DNA of 54,694 nt. Origin: an uncultured Pelagibacteraceae bacterium. Lineage in GTDB: Bacteria; Pseudomonadota; Alphaproteobacteria; Pelagibacterales; Pelagibacteraceae. This document shows, one piece after another, positions 35,827 to 45,054 of the stretch. Numbering within the stretch: the first letter of the stretch is position 1; every line of letters starts with the position of its first letter. The DNA lies in the NCBI GenBank assembly GCA_902611175.1, contig CACLYQ010000004.1, positions 1 through 54,694 of the forward strand, read 5' to 3'. The notes below the pieces were generated by a model. It made no database searches. It saw only the letters and a list, made by a program, of their open reading frames with translations, and was not told the DNA's origin. A program made the translations under genes and the position numbers.

Positions 35827-37280
35827 TATTTATTATTTATTAAATAATATACTAAATAAGATGCGAATGCTCCAATAATCCATCCAAAAGATTGATATTG
35901 TATTAAGTTTTCATTTAGCAAAGATGATAAAGAAAAGATTGATCCAATTAATAGAGCATACAATGCTTTTAAGTTCCAACCGTTACTATAAATATATTCC
36001 GTATGTTCTTTAGGATAAAAAAGCTCTTTGTGATTAATTTGTTGTTTTTTAAACAAGTAATAATCTGCAACCAATACTCCAAAAATTGGGCCAAAAGTCG
36101 TCGCTACGGCTTCAACAAATATCAAAACATTAGCTTTACTGAAAATTGAAAGCCAAAACGTTGAAATAATTAATCCAATTATTGATATTACAATTCCTGT
36201 TTTTTTTAACGTTAAAGAATTAGGGAAAAAATTTATCAATGTATTTTGCGAAGGAATATAATTTGCTATCAAATTAGTTGATAACGAAGAGATAATAATA
36301 AATATCAAACAAAAGAAAGTTAAAAAATTATTATTAAATTTTCCAACTATGTCATTTGGATTAGTAAGTAGACTTGAAGCATTTAAACCTTTACTGGTAA
36401 GAATGATATCTGAACCTAATGTGAGTAATACAGAGAAAAAAGAAAAGAATATTAAATTTAATATTATACTTAAGTTACCTTTGGTCATTTCTTTATAATT
36501 CATTGAGTACCTAGAAAAATCTCCAAATGTAAGGAGAACTATAGCAAAATAAGCAAATAAAGTTCCTGTGATTGAAATTATTGGAGCGATATTTGACTGA
36601 ATTGCAAAATTGCTAAAGACTAAGCTTAATTTTATTCCATTTAGGAGTTCATTGTAATACTCAGATAAAATAACAATTAATAATACAGATAACCCCAAAT
36701 ATATTGAAAGACCTGAAAAATTAATAAATGATTTTAGAAAATTCTGTCCTTTTGTAAAAAGGATATATTGAAATATTAAAGTTAAAAATAAACAAACCCA
36801 ATCAATTAAATTTAAACCAAAAAAGAATAATAAAAATATTTCATTCTGTAAAAGTTGATTATCTATTTTAAATAGAATTATCCTTGCAATATAACCTAAT
36901 GATTTTGATATAAAAAATGTTTGTACACCAAACATGAACAAACCAACTAATCCTCTTATCATCCCTACATATCTTGCACCAGTAAAACCCATTGAAAGTC
37001 TGAGAATTGTTGGAAAACTTAATCCGCTACTTTGAGAAATTTTTCCAATGATATTAGCAAAAAAGAATACTAATAATCCTGCTAGCAATGATCCTGTTAA
37101 GACAACAAAAAAATTTAGATCATAAAATAAATATAAAGCTGATATTAAAGAGAACCCAACAATTGTTTGAATATTTATAGCCCAAAAGTTAAAGTAATTT
37201 TTCCAACTCCAGTCTCTATTATTAGGATTTATTGAAACTAGTTCCCAATTTCTTAGTTGAAATTTTTCGCTTTGATTCAC
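35826..37280 (-). CDS. NCS1 family permease (nucleobase/allantoin/hydantoin type)
   Basis: A 484-residue inner-membrane transporter with about 12 helices. The N-terminal NRDWSWKNYFNFWAINIQT (about 19-37) and the SFPTILRLSMGFTGARYVG segment (about 93-112) are typical of the NCS1 (Fur/cytosine-purine/allantoin) family, as is LFAYFAIVLLTFGDFSRY (about 241-258). The start appears to be GTG. Substrates in the family include cytosine, uracil, allantoin, hydantoins and thiamine-like compounds. It lies between dctM and the zinc dehydrogenase with very short gaps, suggesting one operon. Confidence 0.86.
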   Translation of the reverse strand: MNQSEKFQLRNWELVSINPNNRDWSWKNYFNFWAINIQTIVGFSLISALYLFYDLNFFVVLTGSLLAGLLVFFFANIIGKISQSSGLSFPTILRLSMGFTGARYVGMIRGLVGLFMFGVQTFFISKSLGYIARIILFKIDNQLLQNEIFLLFFFGLNLIDWVCLFLTLIFQYILFTKGQNFLKSFINFSGLSIYLGLSVLLIVILSEYYNELLNGIKLSLVFSNFAIQSNIAPIISITGTLFAYFAIVLLTFGDFSRYSMNYKEMTKGNLSIILNLIFFSFFSVLLTLGSDIILTSKGLNASSLLTNPNDIVGKFNNNFLTFFCLIFIIISSLSTNLIANYIPSQNTLINFFPNSLTLKKTGIVISIIGLIISTFWLSIFSKANVLIFVEAVATTFGPIFGVLVADYYLFKKQQINHKELFYPKEHTEYIYSNGWNLKALYALLIGSIFSLSSLLNENLIQYQSFGWIIGAFASYLVYYLINNK

Positions 37281-37302
37281 CTAACTGATATTAGTCAATT
37301 AT

Positions 37303-38640
37303 TTACTGCTGTCCATATAAGAGAGTTGGTAACCATAGTACTATTTTTGGATACGCTATGATTATAATTAATCCAATTATCTGCAATACCATGAACTGCA
37401 TCATTCCAAGATAAATATCTTTTAAATCCCAACTTGGAACTACACCTTTTAAGAAATAAGCAGATAACGCTACGGGGGGTGAGAGCCAGGCGGTTTGCAA
37501 ATTAACAGCAACAAGAATTGCAAACCAAGTTAAATTAAATCCTAATGCTTCCACTAATGGTAAAATAATAGGAACCACTATCATAACAATAGGTACCCAC
37601 TCTAATGGCCATCCTAAAAGAAAAATCATAATCATGATTATTCCTAAAATTAAATATTTATTCATCTCTAGTGATAAAAGGAAATCTGTTAAGACCATTG
37701 GAGTTCCTAATCTTGCAAACACTGCTCCAAAGAAATTAGAAGCAGCAACTAAAACCATTATTAATGCTGAAATTTCTAAAGTTTTAACCAAAGCATCTTG
37801 TAATTTTTTTAATGTTAATTTTTTGTAAGCTAATGAAAGCAATAATGCACCACCAGCACCACATCCTGCAGCTTCTGTTGGAGTAGCAAATCCAAATAAA
37901 ATACTACCTAATGCAGCAAATACTAATGCAGCGGGTGGAACTAATCCTAAGAAAAATTCTAGCCATAATTTTTTTAAATCTGTTGTTCTTAATTCTTCTG
38001 GTATGGGTGGACCTAATTTTGGATTCATCATACATCTGAATGTAGTGTATGCAGCATATAAGCATGCCAATAGAATTCCTGGAACAATTGCTGCAGCAAA
38101 TAAATCAGTTACGGGAATTTCCATAATTGGACCCATAACTACAAGCATAATGCTCGGTGGAATTAGAATACCTAAAGTTCCTCCAGCAGTAATCGTACCA
38201 GCAGCTAATTTTACATCATAGTTTGATCTATTCATTGATTTTGCAGCCATAATTCCAAGAATTGTAACTGATGCACCAACTATTCCAGTTGCAGCTGCGA
38301 ATATTACTGACACAAACAAAACTGCATAATATAAAGAACCTCTAACTCTTGCCAACATCATTTGGAAAGCTGAGAATAATCTTTCCATTAAACCTGCTTG
38401 TTCCATCATTATTCCCATAAATACAAATAAAGGGACGGCGGCGAGAGTTTGTTCAGTCATCACCATCGAAAATTGTAGTGTCATTAAATAGAAAACTAAT
38501 TTTCCAAAACCTAAATATCCAAAGACAAATCCTAAAAAAATAAGAGTAAATGAAATTGGAAATCCTATAAAAATTGCAAACAACATCACACCAATAAGTA
38601 TGAAACCTAAAATTGCTGGGTCTATTAAATGTGAAAGCAT
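37303..38640 (-). CDS. dctM: TRAP transporter large permease (DctM)
   Basis: The main membrane subunit of a tripartite ATP-independent periplasmic transporter (445 residues, about 12-14 helices). Hallmarks are FIGFPISFTLIFLG (about 24-37), VPLFVFMGIMMEQAGL (about 70-85), ATGIVGASVTILGIMAAKSM (about 116-135), GGTLGILIPPSIMLVVMG (about 152-170) and the late WLSPPVALSAYFLKG. Uptake is driven by a sodium or proton gradient. It begins at the TAATG-type junction with dctQ. Confidence 0.95.
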   Translation of the reverse strand: MLSHLIDPAILGFILIGVMLFAIFIGFPISFTLIFLGFVFGYLGFGKLVFYLMTLQFSMVMTEQTLAAVPLFVFMGIMMEQAGLMERLFSAFQMMLARVRGSLYYAVLFVSVIFAAATGIVGASVTILGIMAAKSMNRSNYDVKLAAGTITAGGTLGILIPPSIMLVVMGPIMEIPVTDLFAAAIVPGILLACLYAAYTTFRCMMNPKLGPPIPEELRTTDLKKLWLEFFLGLVPPAALVFAALGSILFGFATPTEAAGCGAGGALLLSLAYKKLTLKKLQDALVKTLEISALIMVLVAASNFFGAVFARLGTPMVLTDFLLSLEMNKYLILGIIMIMIFLLGWPLEWVPIVMIVVPIILPLVEALGFNLTWFAILVAVNLQTAWLSPPVALSAYFLKGVVPSWDLKDIYLGMMQFMVLQIIGLIIIIAYPKIVLWLPTLLYGQQ

Positions 38641-39245
38641 TAACTACCTGGCCATTTACCTTTGACGGCTGCGTAATAACTTTTAAAAAGTTCTGAAACT
38701 CCTTGAATTAGAAGAAAAACAATTCCAATCCATAGACAAGATTTTATCGGCCACATATATGGCATCCATGTTGTATCCATCCCTCTTTCGTTTCTCATTA
38801 TACTTTCTTGGACAAAGCCTGTTGTCATATACAAAAAGACTATTAATCCTGGAAAATAAAATAATAAGTAAAGCCAAAAATCTATTCTGCCTTGAGTTTT
38901 AACTTTAAAATTTCTATATAAAAAGTCTGCTCTAATATGAACACCTTTTGAAAGAGCATATCCTGCTCCTAACATAAACAATGCTCCATAAAAAAATCTG
39001 CTCATATCATAAGCCCAGATTGTAGGAGCTAAAAATAATTTTCTTGCTAAAACCTCATAAACCATCCCAAGCATTAGTGGGATCGTAATCCAACAAACTA
39101 TGTTTCCTATTAATTTACTAAATTTGTCTATGTTAACTATAGTTTTAGCCATCCAAGTTGGCATATCATCAGGCATCTTTCCGGATCCTGATCGCCTTTC
39201 GGCTATCATTTCATCTGAAATATCTAACTTTGGATTATCCGACAT
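38640..39245 (-). CDS. dctQ: TRAP transporter small permease (DctQ)
   Basis: Four-helix small membrane subunit of the TRAP transporter (201 residues). After a polar N-terminus of about 30 residues, the family pattern appears: WITIPLMLGMVYEVLARKLF (about 53-72), TIWAYDMSRFFYGALFMLGAGYALSKGVHIRAD (about 75-107) and two more helices. Its gene follows a strong terminator-like hairpin that separates it from dctP, so it is probably expressed at a lower level than the binding protein. Confidence 0.93.
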   Translation of the reverse strand: MSDNPKLDISDEMIAERRSGSGKMPDDMPTWMAKTIVNIDKFSKLIGNIVCWITIPLMLGMVYEVLARKLFLAPTIWAYDMSRFFYGALFMLGAGYALSKGVHIRADFLYRNFKVKTQGRIDFWLYLLFYFPGLIVFLYMTTGFVQESIMRNERGMDTTWMPYMWPIKSCLWIGIVFLLIQGVSELFKSYYAAVKGKWPGS

Positions 39246-39256
39246 ATAAATTTTAG

Positions 39257-39287
39257 AAAAAAAAAGCGGGCTTAAAAAAGCCCGCTT
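39257..39287 (-). terminator. Intrinsic terminator or attenuator between dctP and dctQM
   Basis: A perfect 10-bp stem (AAGCGGGCTT at 39264-39273 with its complement at 39278-39287) and a 4-base loop, followed on the minus strand by a run of nine T (39257-39265). It lies 11 nt after the dctP stop and 11 nt before the dctQ start. Partial readthrough would give much binding protein and little permease. It is the only clear intrinsic terminator I found in the window. Confidence 0.88.
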
Positions 39288-39298
39288 AATAACTTTAT

Positions 39299-40396
39299 TT
39301 ATTTCTTCAACGAATTAGCATAAGCCATTCCTAGCTTAGCATTCGATGTTTGTGCACCAGACCAGAATGGTACAGCAGTATTAGCAAAGCTTATCATTGA
39401 ATCATAAACTTCTTTAAAGAATGCGTTTTCTTTTGCATTTTTCTCTAAAGTTGCTTTCGCTGCAGCCATATAAGCTGGGAAATAATCAGCTGGTGTATCT
39501 TCAAGTATCACACCATGATTTTCAGTTAGATCTTTAAGTGCTAATCCATTAGTGTTGATTCTATAAGCTAAAGCTCTCATCAACGATGCATCAGCAGCCA
39601 TCTTCATTGAAAATTTCTCATGGTCAGTGAATTTATCGTAAGTGCTTTTATTTAAGTAAAAGTCAGCATTTACGACTACTTGGTGCAAACCTTGTAGATA
39701 GTAGTGTTTTAATACTTTATGTATACCAAACACTTTATCTGGTTGAGGACAACACCACTCAGCAGCATCAATAGTTCCTGCTTCCAATGCTGGAAGAATA
39801 TCTCCACCACCCATTGCAACTGAAGCTATTCCAATGTCCTTATAAGTTTGACCTGGAATTCCTGGAGGAGTTCTAAACTTAAATGTTCTGAAATCATCCA
39901 TATCTTTGATTTTTCTTGGGAACCATCCTAGAGCTTCTGGACCAACTGGTTGAAGCATGAAACCTTTAATGTCTCTTTTCATTTCTCCCCAAAGTCTGTC
40001 ATATAGTTGTTCTCCACCACCATATAAAAACCATGATAAGAATGCGATGTTATCAATTCCTACACCACCACCTGCTACTGGCGAACCAAATAACATAGCA
40101 GCTGGATGTTCTCCAGACCAATAGTGAGTCCAAGCAAATCCGCAATCAATCAAACCTTTATCAACAGCATCTAGAGTTTCTTTAACTCCAACAACTGTTC
40201 CTGCTGGCATAATTTCAAATTTTAGAGATCCACCTGTTAGTTTTGTTACATTGTCAGTAAAGTCTTTTAACATTACCGCTTCATCACCTTTAGCGCTAAT
40301 AACCGTCTGACACTTTAACGTTTTTGCAGCATTTGCATTTGAAATAAATCCAAATACTAAAAAAGCAGCAAACAACGCTGAAACGATTTTTTTCAT
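39299..40396 (-). CDS. dctP: TRAP transporter substrate-binding protein (DctP/TakP-like)
   Basis: Periplasmic solute receptor of the TRAP system (365 residues) with a signal peptide (MKKIVSALFAAFLVFGFISNANA). The FKFRTPPGIPGQTYKDIG segment (about 167-184) holds the conserved arginine that binds the substrate carboxylate. GTIDAAEWCCPQPDKVFG (about 207-225) matches the TakP/mannitol-chloroaromatic subgroup, so a keto acid or other organic acid is plausible. A strong ribosome site AGAGGG precedes the ATG. The divergent 136-bp gap to the GMC gene must hold its promoter; I see AT-rich boxes there but no clean -35/-10 pair. Confidence 0.94.
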   Translation of the reverse strand: MKKIVSALFAAFLVFGFISNANAAKTLKCQTVISAKGDEAVMLKDFTDNVTKLTGGSLKFEIMPAGTVVGVKETLDAVDKGLIDCGFAWTHYWSGEHPAAMLFGSPVAGGGVGIDNIAFLSWFLYGGGEQLYDRLWGEMKRDIKGFMLQPVGPEALGWFPRKIKDMDDFRTFKFRTPPGIPGQTYKDIGIASVAMGGGDILPALEAGTIDAAEWCCPQPDKVFGIHKVLKHYYLQGLHQVVVNADFYLNKSTYDKFTDHEKFSMKMAADASLMRALAYRINTNGLALKDLTENHGVILEDTPADYFPAYMAAAKATLEKNAKENAFFKEVYDSMISFANTAVPFWSGAQTSNAKLGMAYANSLKK

Positions 40397-40532
40397 TATA
40401 TCCCTCTCTTTTTATTTATAATGTGAAGATCCTCTCAAAAATCAAAGCCAGATACAAGTGTCATTTCGACGTTTTTTATGAGAAAAATGTTTAAAATCAT
40501 CAAATATTCATTAAAGATTATTTATAAAAAAT

Positions 40533-42143
40533 ATGGATAAATTTGATTACATAATTATTGGTGCTGGTTCAGCAGGATGTGTATTAGCAAATAGATTATC
40601 CGCAAATCCAAAAAACAAAGTTCTATTATTGGAAGCAGGAGGCAAAGATACGTATCCGTGGATACACATACCAGTTGGATATTACAAAACTATGCATAAT
40701 CCAAAAGTGGATTGGTGTTTTCATACTGAAAAAGATAAATCTATGAATGACAGATCAATTAGATATCCCAGAGGTAAAACACTAGGAGGGAGCTCTTCTA
40801 TTAATGGACTTTTATGGATTAGAGGTCAAAGTCAAGATTATAATAACTGGAGGCAGCAAGGAAATGCAGGTTGGGGTTGGGAAGATGTACTACCATACTT
40901 CATAAAATCAGAAAATAATGAATTAGGAAAAAATGAATTTCATAATGATTCAGGCCCAATAGTAGTTTCGAATAAAAAAATCAAACTCAAAATGTTAGAT
41001 GAATTCATAAATGCGGCAAATGAAATAGGAATTCCAAAAGTAGATGATTTTAATAAAGGAAATAACTTTGGAGTTGGTTATTTTCAATTTACTACAACAC
41101 GTAATAGATTTGGACTAAAATTAAGATGCAGCGCTGCTAAAGGATATCTAAATCCTGTAAAAAATAGAAAAAATTTAGAAATAATAGTAGATGCTCATGT
41201 TAAAAGAATTGTTTTTGAAAATAATAAAGCAATTGGCATAGAGTATTTCAAAGATGATAAACTAATAAATTCTACAGCAAATAGAGAAATAATATTATCA
41301 GCAGGATCAATCGGATCTCCTCATATTCTACAAACATCAGGTATTGGTGACTTAGATAATTTAAAAAATTTTGGTATTGATGGCGTAAAACATTTAAAAG
41401 GTGTTGGAAAAAACCTGCAAGATCACTTAATGTTTAGACCAGTTTATAAAGTTAAGAATCTCGAGTCTCTTAATAAAAAAATAAATAGTTTATTTGGAAA
41501 CTTTTTAATTGGTTTAGAATATGTACTTCAGCAAAGCGGTCCTATGACTATGGGGGCAAGTCAAGTATGTGGTTTTGCAAAAAGTGATAGTTCGAGGGAG
41601 ACCCCAAATTTACAATTTCATGTACAACCTATAAGCACTGATGTTTTAGGAAAATCAAAATTACATGACTTTCATGGTATTACTCCTACAGTTGCAAATG
41701 TAAGACCATCTAGTAGAGGAGAAATTTCACTTAAAAGTGCTGGCAATAGAGAACCACCAAAAATTCAAATGAATTATTTATCTACCGAAGACGATAGAAT
41801 GGTTGCTGCAAAAGGTTTAAAACTTGTGAGAAGAATAATTATGGAAACAGAGACATTTAAAAAATACGAACCAGAGGAATATCGACCTGGAGCAAATATT
41901 GAAGACGATGAAGAGTTAGTTAAAGCAGGTAGCGAATATGCACAAACCATTTTTCATCCTGTTGGAACATGTAAAATGGGAAGTGATGAAAACGCAGTTG
42001 TTGACGATAAACTTAGAGTTCACGGAATTAACAATTTAAGGGTTATAGACGCATCGATTATGCCAAATATTACATCTGGAAATACTAATTCACCAACAAT
42101 TATGATAGCTGAAAAGGGTGCAGATATGATATTGAATAGCTAA
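40533..42143 (+). CDS. GMC family FAD-dependent oxidoreductase (choline/alcohol dehydrogenase-like)
   Basis: A 536-residue flavoprotein of the glucose-methanol-choline family. The FAD site is [18 protein letters not shown] (about 6-23) with LLLEAGG. GMC signature 1 is [14 protein letters not shown] (about 76-89), and signature 2 is [19 protein letters not shown] (about 251-269). The catalytic His is in [11 protein letters not shown] (about 472-482) with a second active residue in [14 protein letters not shown]. It oxidises an alcohol to an aldehyde or acid. It closely resembles BetA but the substrate is not certain, and no betB or choline transporter is next to it. It starts the plus-strand run 40533-46205, divergent from dctP. 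Confidence 0.93.
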   Translation: MDKFDYIIIGAGSAGCVLANRLSANPKNKVLLLEAGGKDTYPWIHIPVGYYKTMHNPKVDWCFHTEKDKSMNDRSIRYPRGKTLGGSSSINGLLWIRGQSQDYNNWRQQGNAGWGWEDVLPYFIKSENNELGKNEFHNDSGPIVVSNKKIKLKMLDEFINAANEIGIPKVDDFNKGNNFGVGYFQFTTTRNRFGLKLRCSAAKGYLNPVKNRKNLEIIVDAHVKRIVFENNKAIGIEYFKDDKLINSTANREIILSAGSIGSPHILQTSGIGDLDNLKNFGIDGVKHLKGVGKNLQDHLMFRPVYKVKNLESLNKKINSLFGNFLIGLEYVLQQSGPMTMGASQVCGFAKSDSSRETPNLQFHVQPISTDVLGKSKLHDFHGITPTVANVRPSSRGEISLKSAGNREPPKIQMNYLSTEDDRMVAAKGLKLVRRIIMETETFKKYEPEEYRPGANIEDDEELVKAGSEYAQTIFHPVGTCKMGSDENAVVDDKLRVHGINNLRVIDASIMPNITSGNTNSPTIMIAEKGADMILNS

Positions 42144-42724
42144 TGATATCAGAACAAATTCTTATTTTTTTTCAAATAGTCTTTATTGATTTAGTTTTAG
42201 CTGGAGATAACGCAATTATAATTGGAATGGTTGCATCCCAATTCCCAACTGAACAACGAAAAAAAATTATTTTTTGGGGAATTGGTGCAGCGGTAGTTTT
42301 AAGAATTTTATTTACACTAATAACTGCTTATCTATTACAAATCACAGGACTTAGACTTATAGGTGGAATATTACTACTTTATATATGTTACAGACTTTAT
42401 GTGGATGTAATTAAAATGAATAGTAACGCTGAAGAAAATATCAAAAAAGTTGATAGCTCATCATTTATGAAAGCTATAACAACTGTAATTCTAGCAGATG
42501 TAACAATGAGTTTAGATAATGTGTTAGGAGTAGCGGGTGCAGCTAGAGATCACTACATGTTATTAATATTTGGTCTTGTTTTATCAATAGTTTTAATGGC
42601 TACTGCAGCAACATTGATATCTGGCTGGATTAAAAAGTATAAATGGATAGGATGGGTTGGATTATTAGCAATATTATTTGTTGCAATAGAGCTAATATAT
42701 ACTGACGTAAAACTATTTTTATAA
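42143..42724 (+). CDS. TerC/YjbE family integral membrane protein
   Basis: A 193-residue membrane protein with about 6-7 helices. The paired acidic motifs FIDLVLAGDNAIIIGM (about 13-28) and ADVTMSLDNVLGVAG (about 117-131) are the TerC-family hallmark and may bind a metal ion; the family is linked to manganese export and tellurite resistance. It starts at the TAATG junction with the GMC gene, and the next gene begins straight after its stop. A functional link with the dehydrogenases is not evident. Confidence 0.88.
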   Translation: MISEQILIFFQIVFIDLVLAGDNAIIIGMVASQFPTEQRKKIIFWGIGAAVVLRILFTLITAYLLQITGLRLIGGILLLYICYRLYVDVIKMNSNAEENIKKVDSSSFMKAITTVILADVTMSLDNVLGVAGAARDHYMLLIFGLVLSIVLMATAATLISGWIKKYKWIGWVGLLAILFVAIELIYTDVKLFL

Positions 42725-43483
42725 ATGTATTTAAAAAAAATTAATTTAAAAAATAAAGTTGCTTTAGTTACTGGCGCAGGAAAAGGTATTGGTAGAGCAT
42801 GCTCTATTGCTCTTGCAGAAGCTGGTGCAATTATAATTGGAGTAAGTAGAACTACTTCTGATCTTGACAAGCTTCAAAAAGATATAAAAAAAGTTAAAGG
42901 AAAATTAGTAAAAATTACTTGTGATATAATGGATTATGAGGATCTTTCCTCTAAATTAAAAAAAATTAAGAAAGTTGATATTCTTGTAAATAACGCAGGT
43001 ACAAACATTCCTGAACCTTTTGAAAAAATCAAACAATCAAGTATGAACTATCTTGTCGATTTAAATATGAAAGCAGCATTCAATGTTGCACAATTAGTAG
43101 TCCTAAAAATGTTAAAAAATAAAAAAAAAGGTGGATCTATAATTAATATGTCCTCACAATTAGGGCATGTTGGTATGTCAGGTAGAAACATTTATAACAT
43201 GACAAAATTTGGAATTGAGGGATTAACAAAAGGAATGGGGGTTGAACTTGCAACAAAAAATATTAGAGTAAACACTGTTGCACCTACATTTGTTGAAACT
43301 CCAATGGTTAAGAAATTCTTTAAAAACAAAAAATTTAAACAGCTTGCTTTAAGCAATATACCGATGGGAAAAGTTGCAACAGAGTCTGATGTGGCTACAG
43401 CAGTATGCTTTTTAGCTTCTGATGCAGCATGTATGATAACTGGGACGTCAATTGTAATTGATGGGGGTTGGACAGCAAAATAA
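42725..43483 (+). CDS. Short-chain dehydrogenase/reductase (classical SDR)
   Basis: A 252-residue NAD(P)-dependent oxidoreductase. The cofactor motif is VTGAGKGIGRACS (about 15-27), then NNAGTN (about 88-93), the active Ser in NMSSQLG (about 141-147), YNMTK with catalytic Tyr and Lys (about 158-162), and the C-terminal ITGTSIVIDGGWTA. The family includes gluconate 5-dehydrogenase and 3-oxoacyl reductases; the substrate is unknown. It begins directly after the TerC stop and ends at a TAATG junction with the M23 gene. Confidence 0.9.
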   Translation: MYLKKINLKNKVALVTGAGKGIGRACSIALAEAGAIIIGVSRTTSDLDKLQKDIKKVKGKLVKITCDIMDYEDLSSKLKKIKKVDILVNNAGTNIPEPFEKIKQSSMNYLVDLNMKAAFNVAQLVVLKMLKNKKKGGSIINMSSQLGHVGMSGRNIYNMTKFGIEGLTKGMGVELATKNIRVNTVAPTFVETPMVKKFFKNKKFKQLALSNIPMGKVATESDVATAVCFLASDAACMITGTSIVIDGGWTAK

Positions 43484-44271
43484 TGAAAAAATTGTTGCTT
43501 TTTTTAGCAATTATATTTTCTACACACTCTCATGCTTTAGAGTTTCAAGGTAAATTTTTACAAGGACATTTTATTTTAGGTAAAGCAGAAGCTGGGTCAA
43601 AGGTATTTGTAGATAAAACACAAGTTAAAGTATCTGAGGATGGATATTTTGTATTCGGTATTGATAGAGATCGAAAATTTGATGTAGCTATTACTGAAAT
43701 AAATAATGGAAAAAAAAATAAAATTATAAAAAAAGTTTTTAAAAGAAAATATAATATTCAAAGAATAGATGGTCTGCCTGAAAATAAAGTTACACCGCCA
43801 GAATCTGTTTATAAAAGAATTAAAGAAGAAAATGGAAGAATTGGAAAAGCAAGAGCGATCAATTCAGATTTAACTTTCTTTACTGAACAATTTATTATGC
43901 CAGTTAAAGGAATAATTAGTGGAGTTTATGGTAGCCAAAGAATTCTTAATGGCAAACCTAAATGGCCTCACTATGGAATTGATATTGCAGCTAAACAAGG
44001 AACTGAAATCAAATCATCTGGAACTGGAATAGTGACTATGGCAGAAGATGATCTTTATTATACAGGTGGTACTGTAATAATGGACCATGGACATGGAATT
44101 TCAACGATATATTCACATCTAGAAAATGTAATGGTTAAAGTTGGTGATGAAGTTAAACAAGGAGATATTATTGGAACTGTTGGATCCACTGGAAGATCAA
44201 CCGGGCCTCATTTAGATTTTAGGATAAATTGGTTTCAAACTAGACTTGATCCAATGAGCATTCTTCAATAA
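43483..44271 (+). CDS. Secreted M23 family metallopeptidase (murein endopeptidase-like)
   Basis: A 262-residue exported protein: signal peptide MKKLLLFLAIIFSTHSHA, an N-terminal beta-rich domain (about 20-130), then a LytM/M23 domain. The zinc ligands are in HYGIDIA (His and Asp, about 164-168) and HGHGISTIYSHL, ending in PHLDFRINWF. All residues needed for activity seem present, so it should cut peptidoglycan peptides, unlike EnvC/NlpD-type degenerate activators. I choose the ATG at 43483, overlapping the SDR stop as TAATG; the longer frame would need a TTG start. Confidence 0.9.
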   Translation: MKKLLLFLAIIFSTHSHALEFQGKFLQGHFILGKAEAGSKVFVDKTQVKVSEDGYFVFGIDRDRKFDVAITEINNGKKNKIIKKVFKRKYNIQRIDGLPENKVTPPESVYKRIKEENGRIGKARAINSDLTFFTEQFIMPVKGIISGVYGSQRILNGKPKWPHYGIDIAAKQGTEIKSSGTGIVTMAEDDLYYTGGTVIMDHGHGISTIYSHLENVMVKVGDEVKQGDIIGTVGSTGRSTGPHLDFRINWFQTRLDPMSILQ

Positions 44272-44280
44272 GTTCTGGCT

Positions 44281-45054
44281 ATGAAAAATGAAATTAATCG
44301 TATCGCTGGAAGACTTGTAAAAGCTTTCAACACAAATACAGTCATCAACCCTATCCCGGTAAAATATTGTAAAAATATTAATTTAGCTAACAAACTTAGG
44401 AAATTGTGTGAAGATCAAATTAAAGATGAAACAATTGGAATAAAAGCAGGTGGAACTGGAATTCAAGCTTTAAAAAAATTAAAGGAAAAAGAACCTTTTA
44501 CAGCTAAAGTTTTTAAAAAAAGGTTAGTTAAATCTGGTCAAAATGTAAAAATTAATCAACACACTAAAGGTATAGAGGTTGAAGTTTATTATTTTATTAA
44601 GAAATCTTTCTTTGATTTTAAAGGTAAAGTTACAAAATCAAATGTCACTAAATTTATTAAATATATGGGACCTTGTTTTGAAATAGTTGGATTTAGACAA
44701 AGAAATAAAAAATTTACATATTTGGGAGATATTTGTGGAGATTTTGGGTTCAACATAAAGTTTGTTGTTGGAAGAAAAACAAAATTTAAAAAATTAAACT
44801 TAAATAATTTGAAAACGTCACTAGTCAGCAAGAAGAATGGAGTAAAAGTAAGCGGAAATACAAATATTGTTTATATTAACCCATTAAATTCTTTAAGATT
44901 TGTTTTAAATAAAGTTAAGAAAGAAAAGATTAACTTAAATAAAGATTTTTATGTTTTCACAGGCTCAACTGTGGGAGTAGTTCCATTTAAAGGAAAAGGA
45001 TTATACAAAGGAACAGTTGATAAAATTGGTTCCGTTAGTGTTAACATTCGTTAA
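44281..45054 (+). CDS. 2-keto-4-pentenoate hydratase-like protein (FAA superfamily)
   Basis: A 257-residue protein resembling the MhpD/2-hydroxypentadienoate hydratase family. Seen are an N-terminal helical part with IAGRLVKAF and IGIKAGGTG (about 51-59), the metal-region segment GPCFEIVGFRQ (about 130-140) and FTGSTVGVVPFKGKG near the C-terminus (about 229-243), where the family has TGSLTG. The protein is lysine-rich and diverged, and the usual DNAS motif reads CGDFGF, so the reaction may differ. It follows the M23 gene by 9 nt and overlaps the M24 gene by 1 nt. The M24 neighbour suggests small-molecule catabolism. Confidence 0.7.
   Translation: MKNEINRIAGRLVKAFNTNTVINPIPVKYCKNINLANKLRKLCEDQIKDETIGIKAGGTGIQALKKLKEKEPFTAKVFKKRLVKSGQNVKINQHTKGIEVEVYYFIKKSFFDFKGKVTKSNVTKFIKYMGPCFEIVGFRQRNKKFTYLGDICGDFGFNIKFVVGRKTKFKKLNLNNLKTSLVSKKNGVKVSGNTNIVYINPLNSLRFVLNKVKKEKINLNKDFYVFTGSTVGVVPFKGKGLYKGTVDKIGSVSVNIR

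Noticed and set aside
40397-40532. The 136-bp gap between dctP and the GMC gene, examined for a riboswitch or operator.
   Set aside because: No conserved riboswitch core or convincing inverted repeat was seen; TATAAT at 40417-40422 on the plus strand has no -35 partner.
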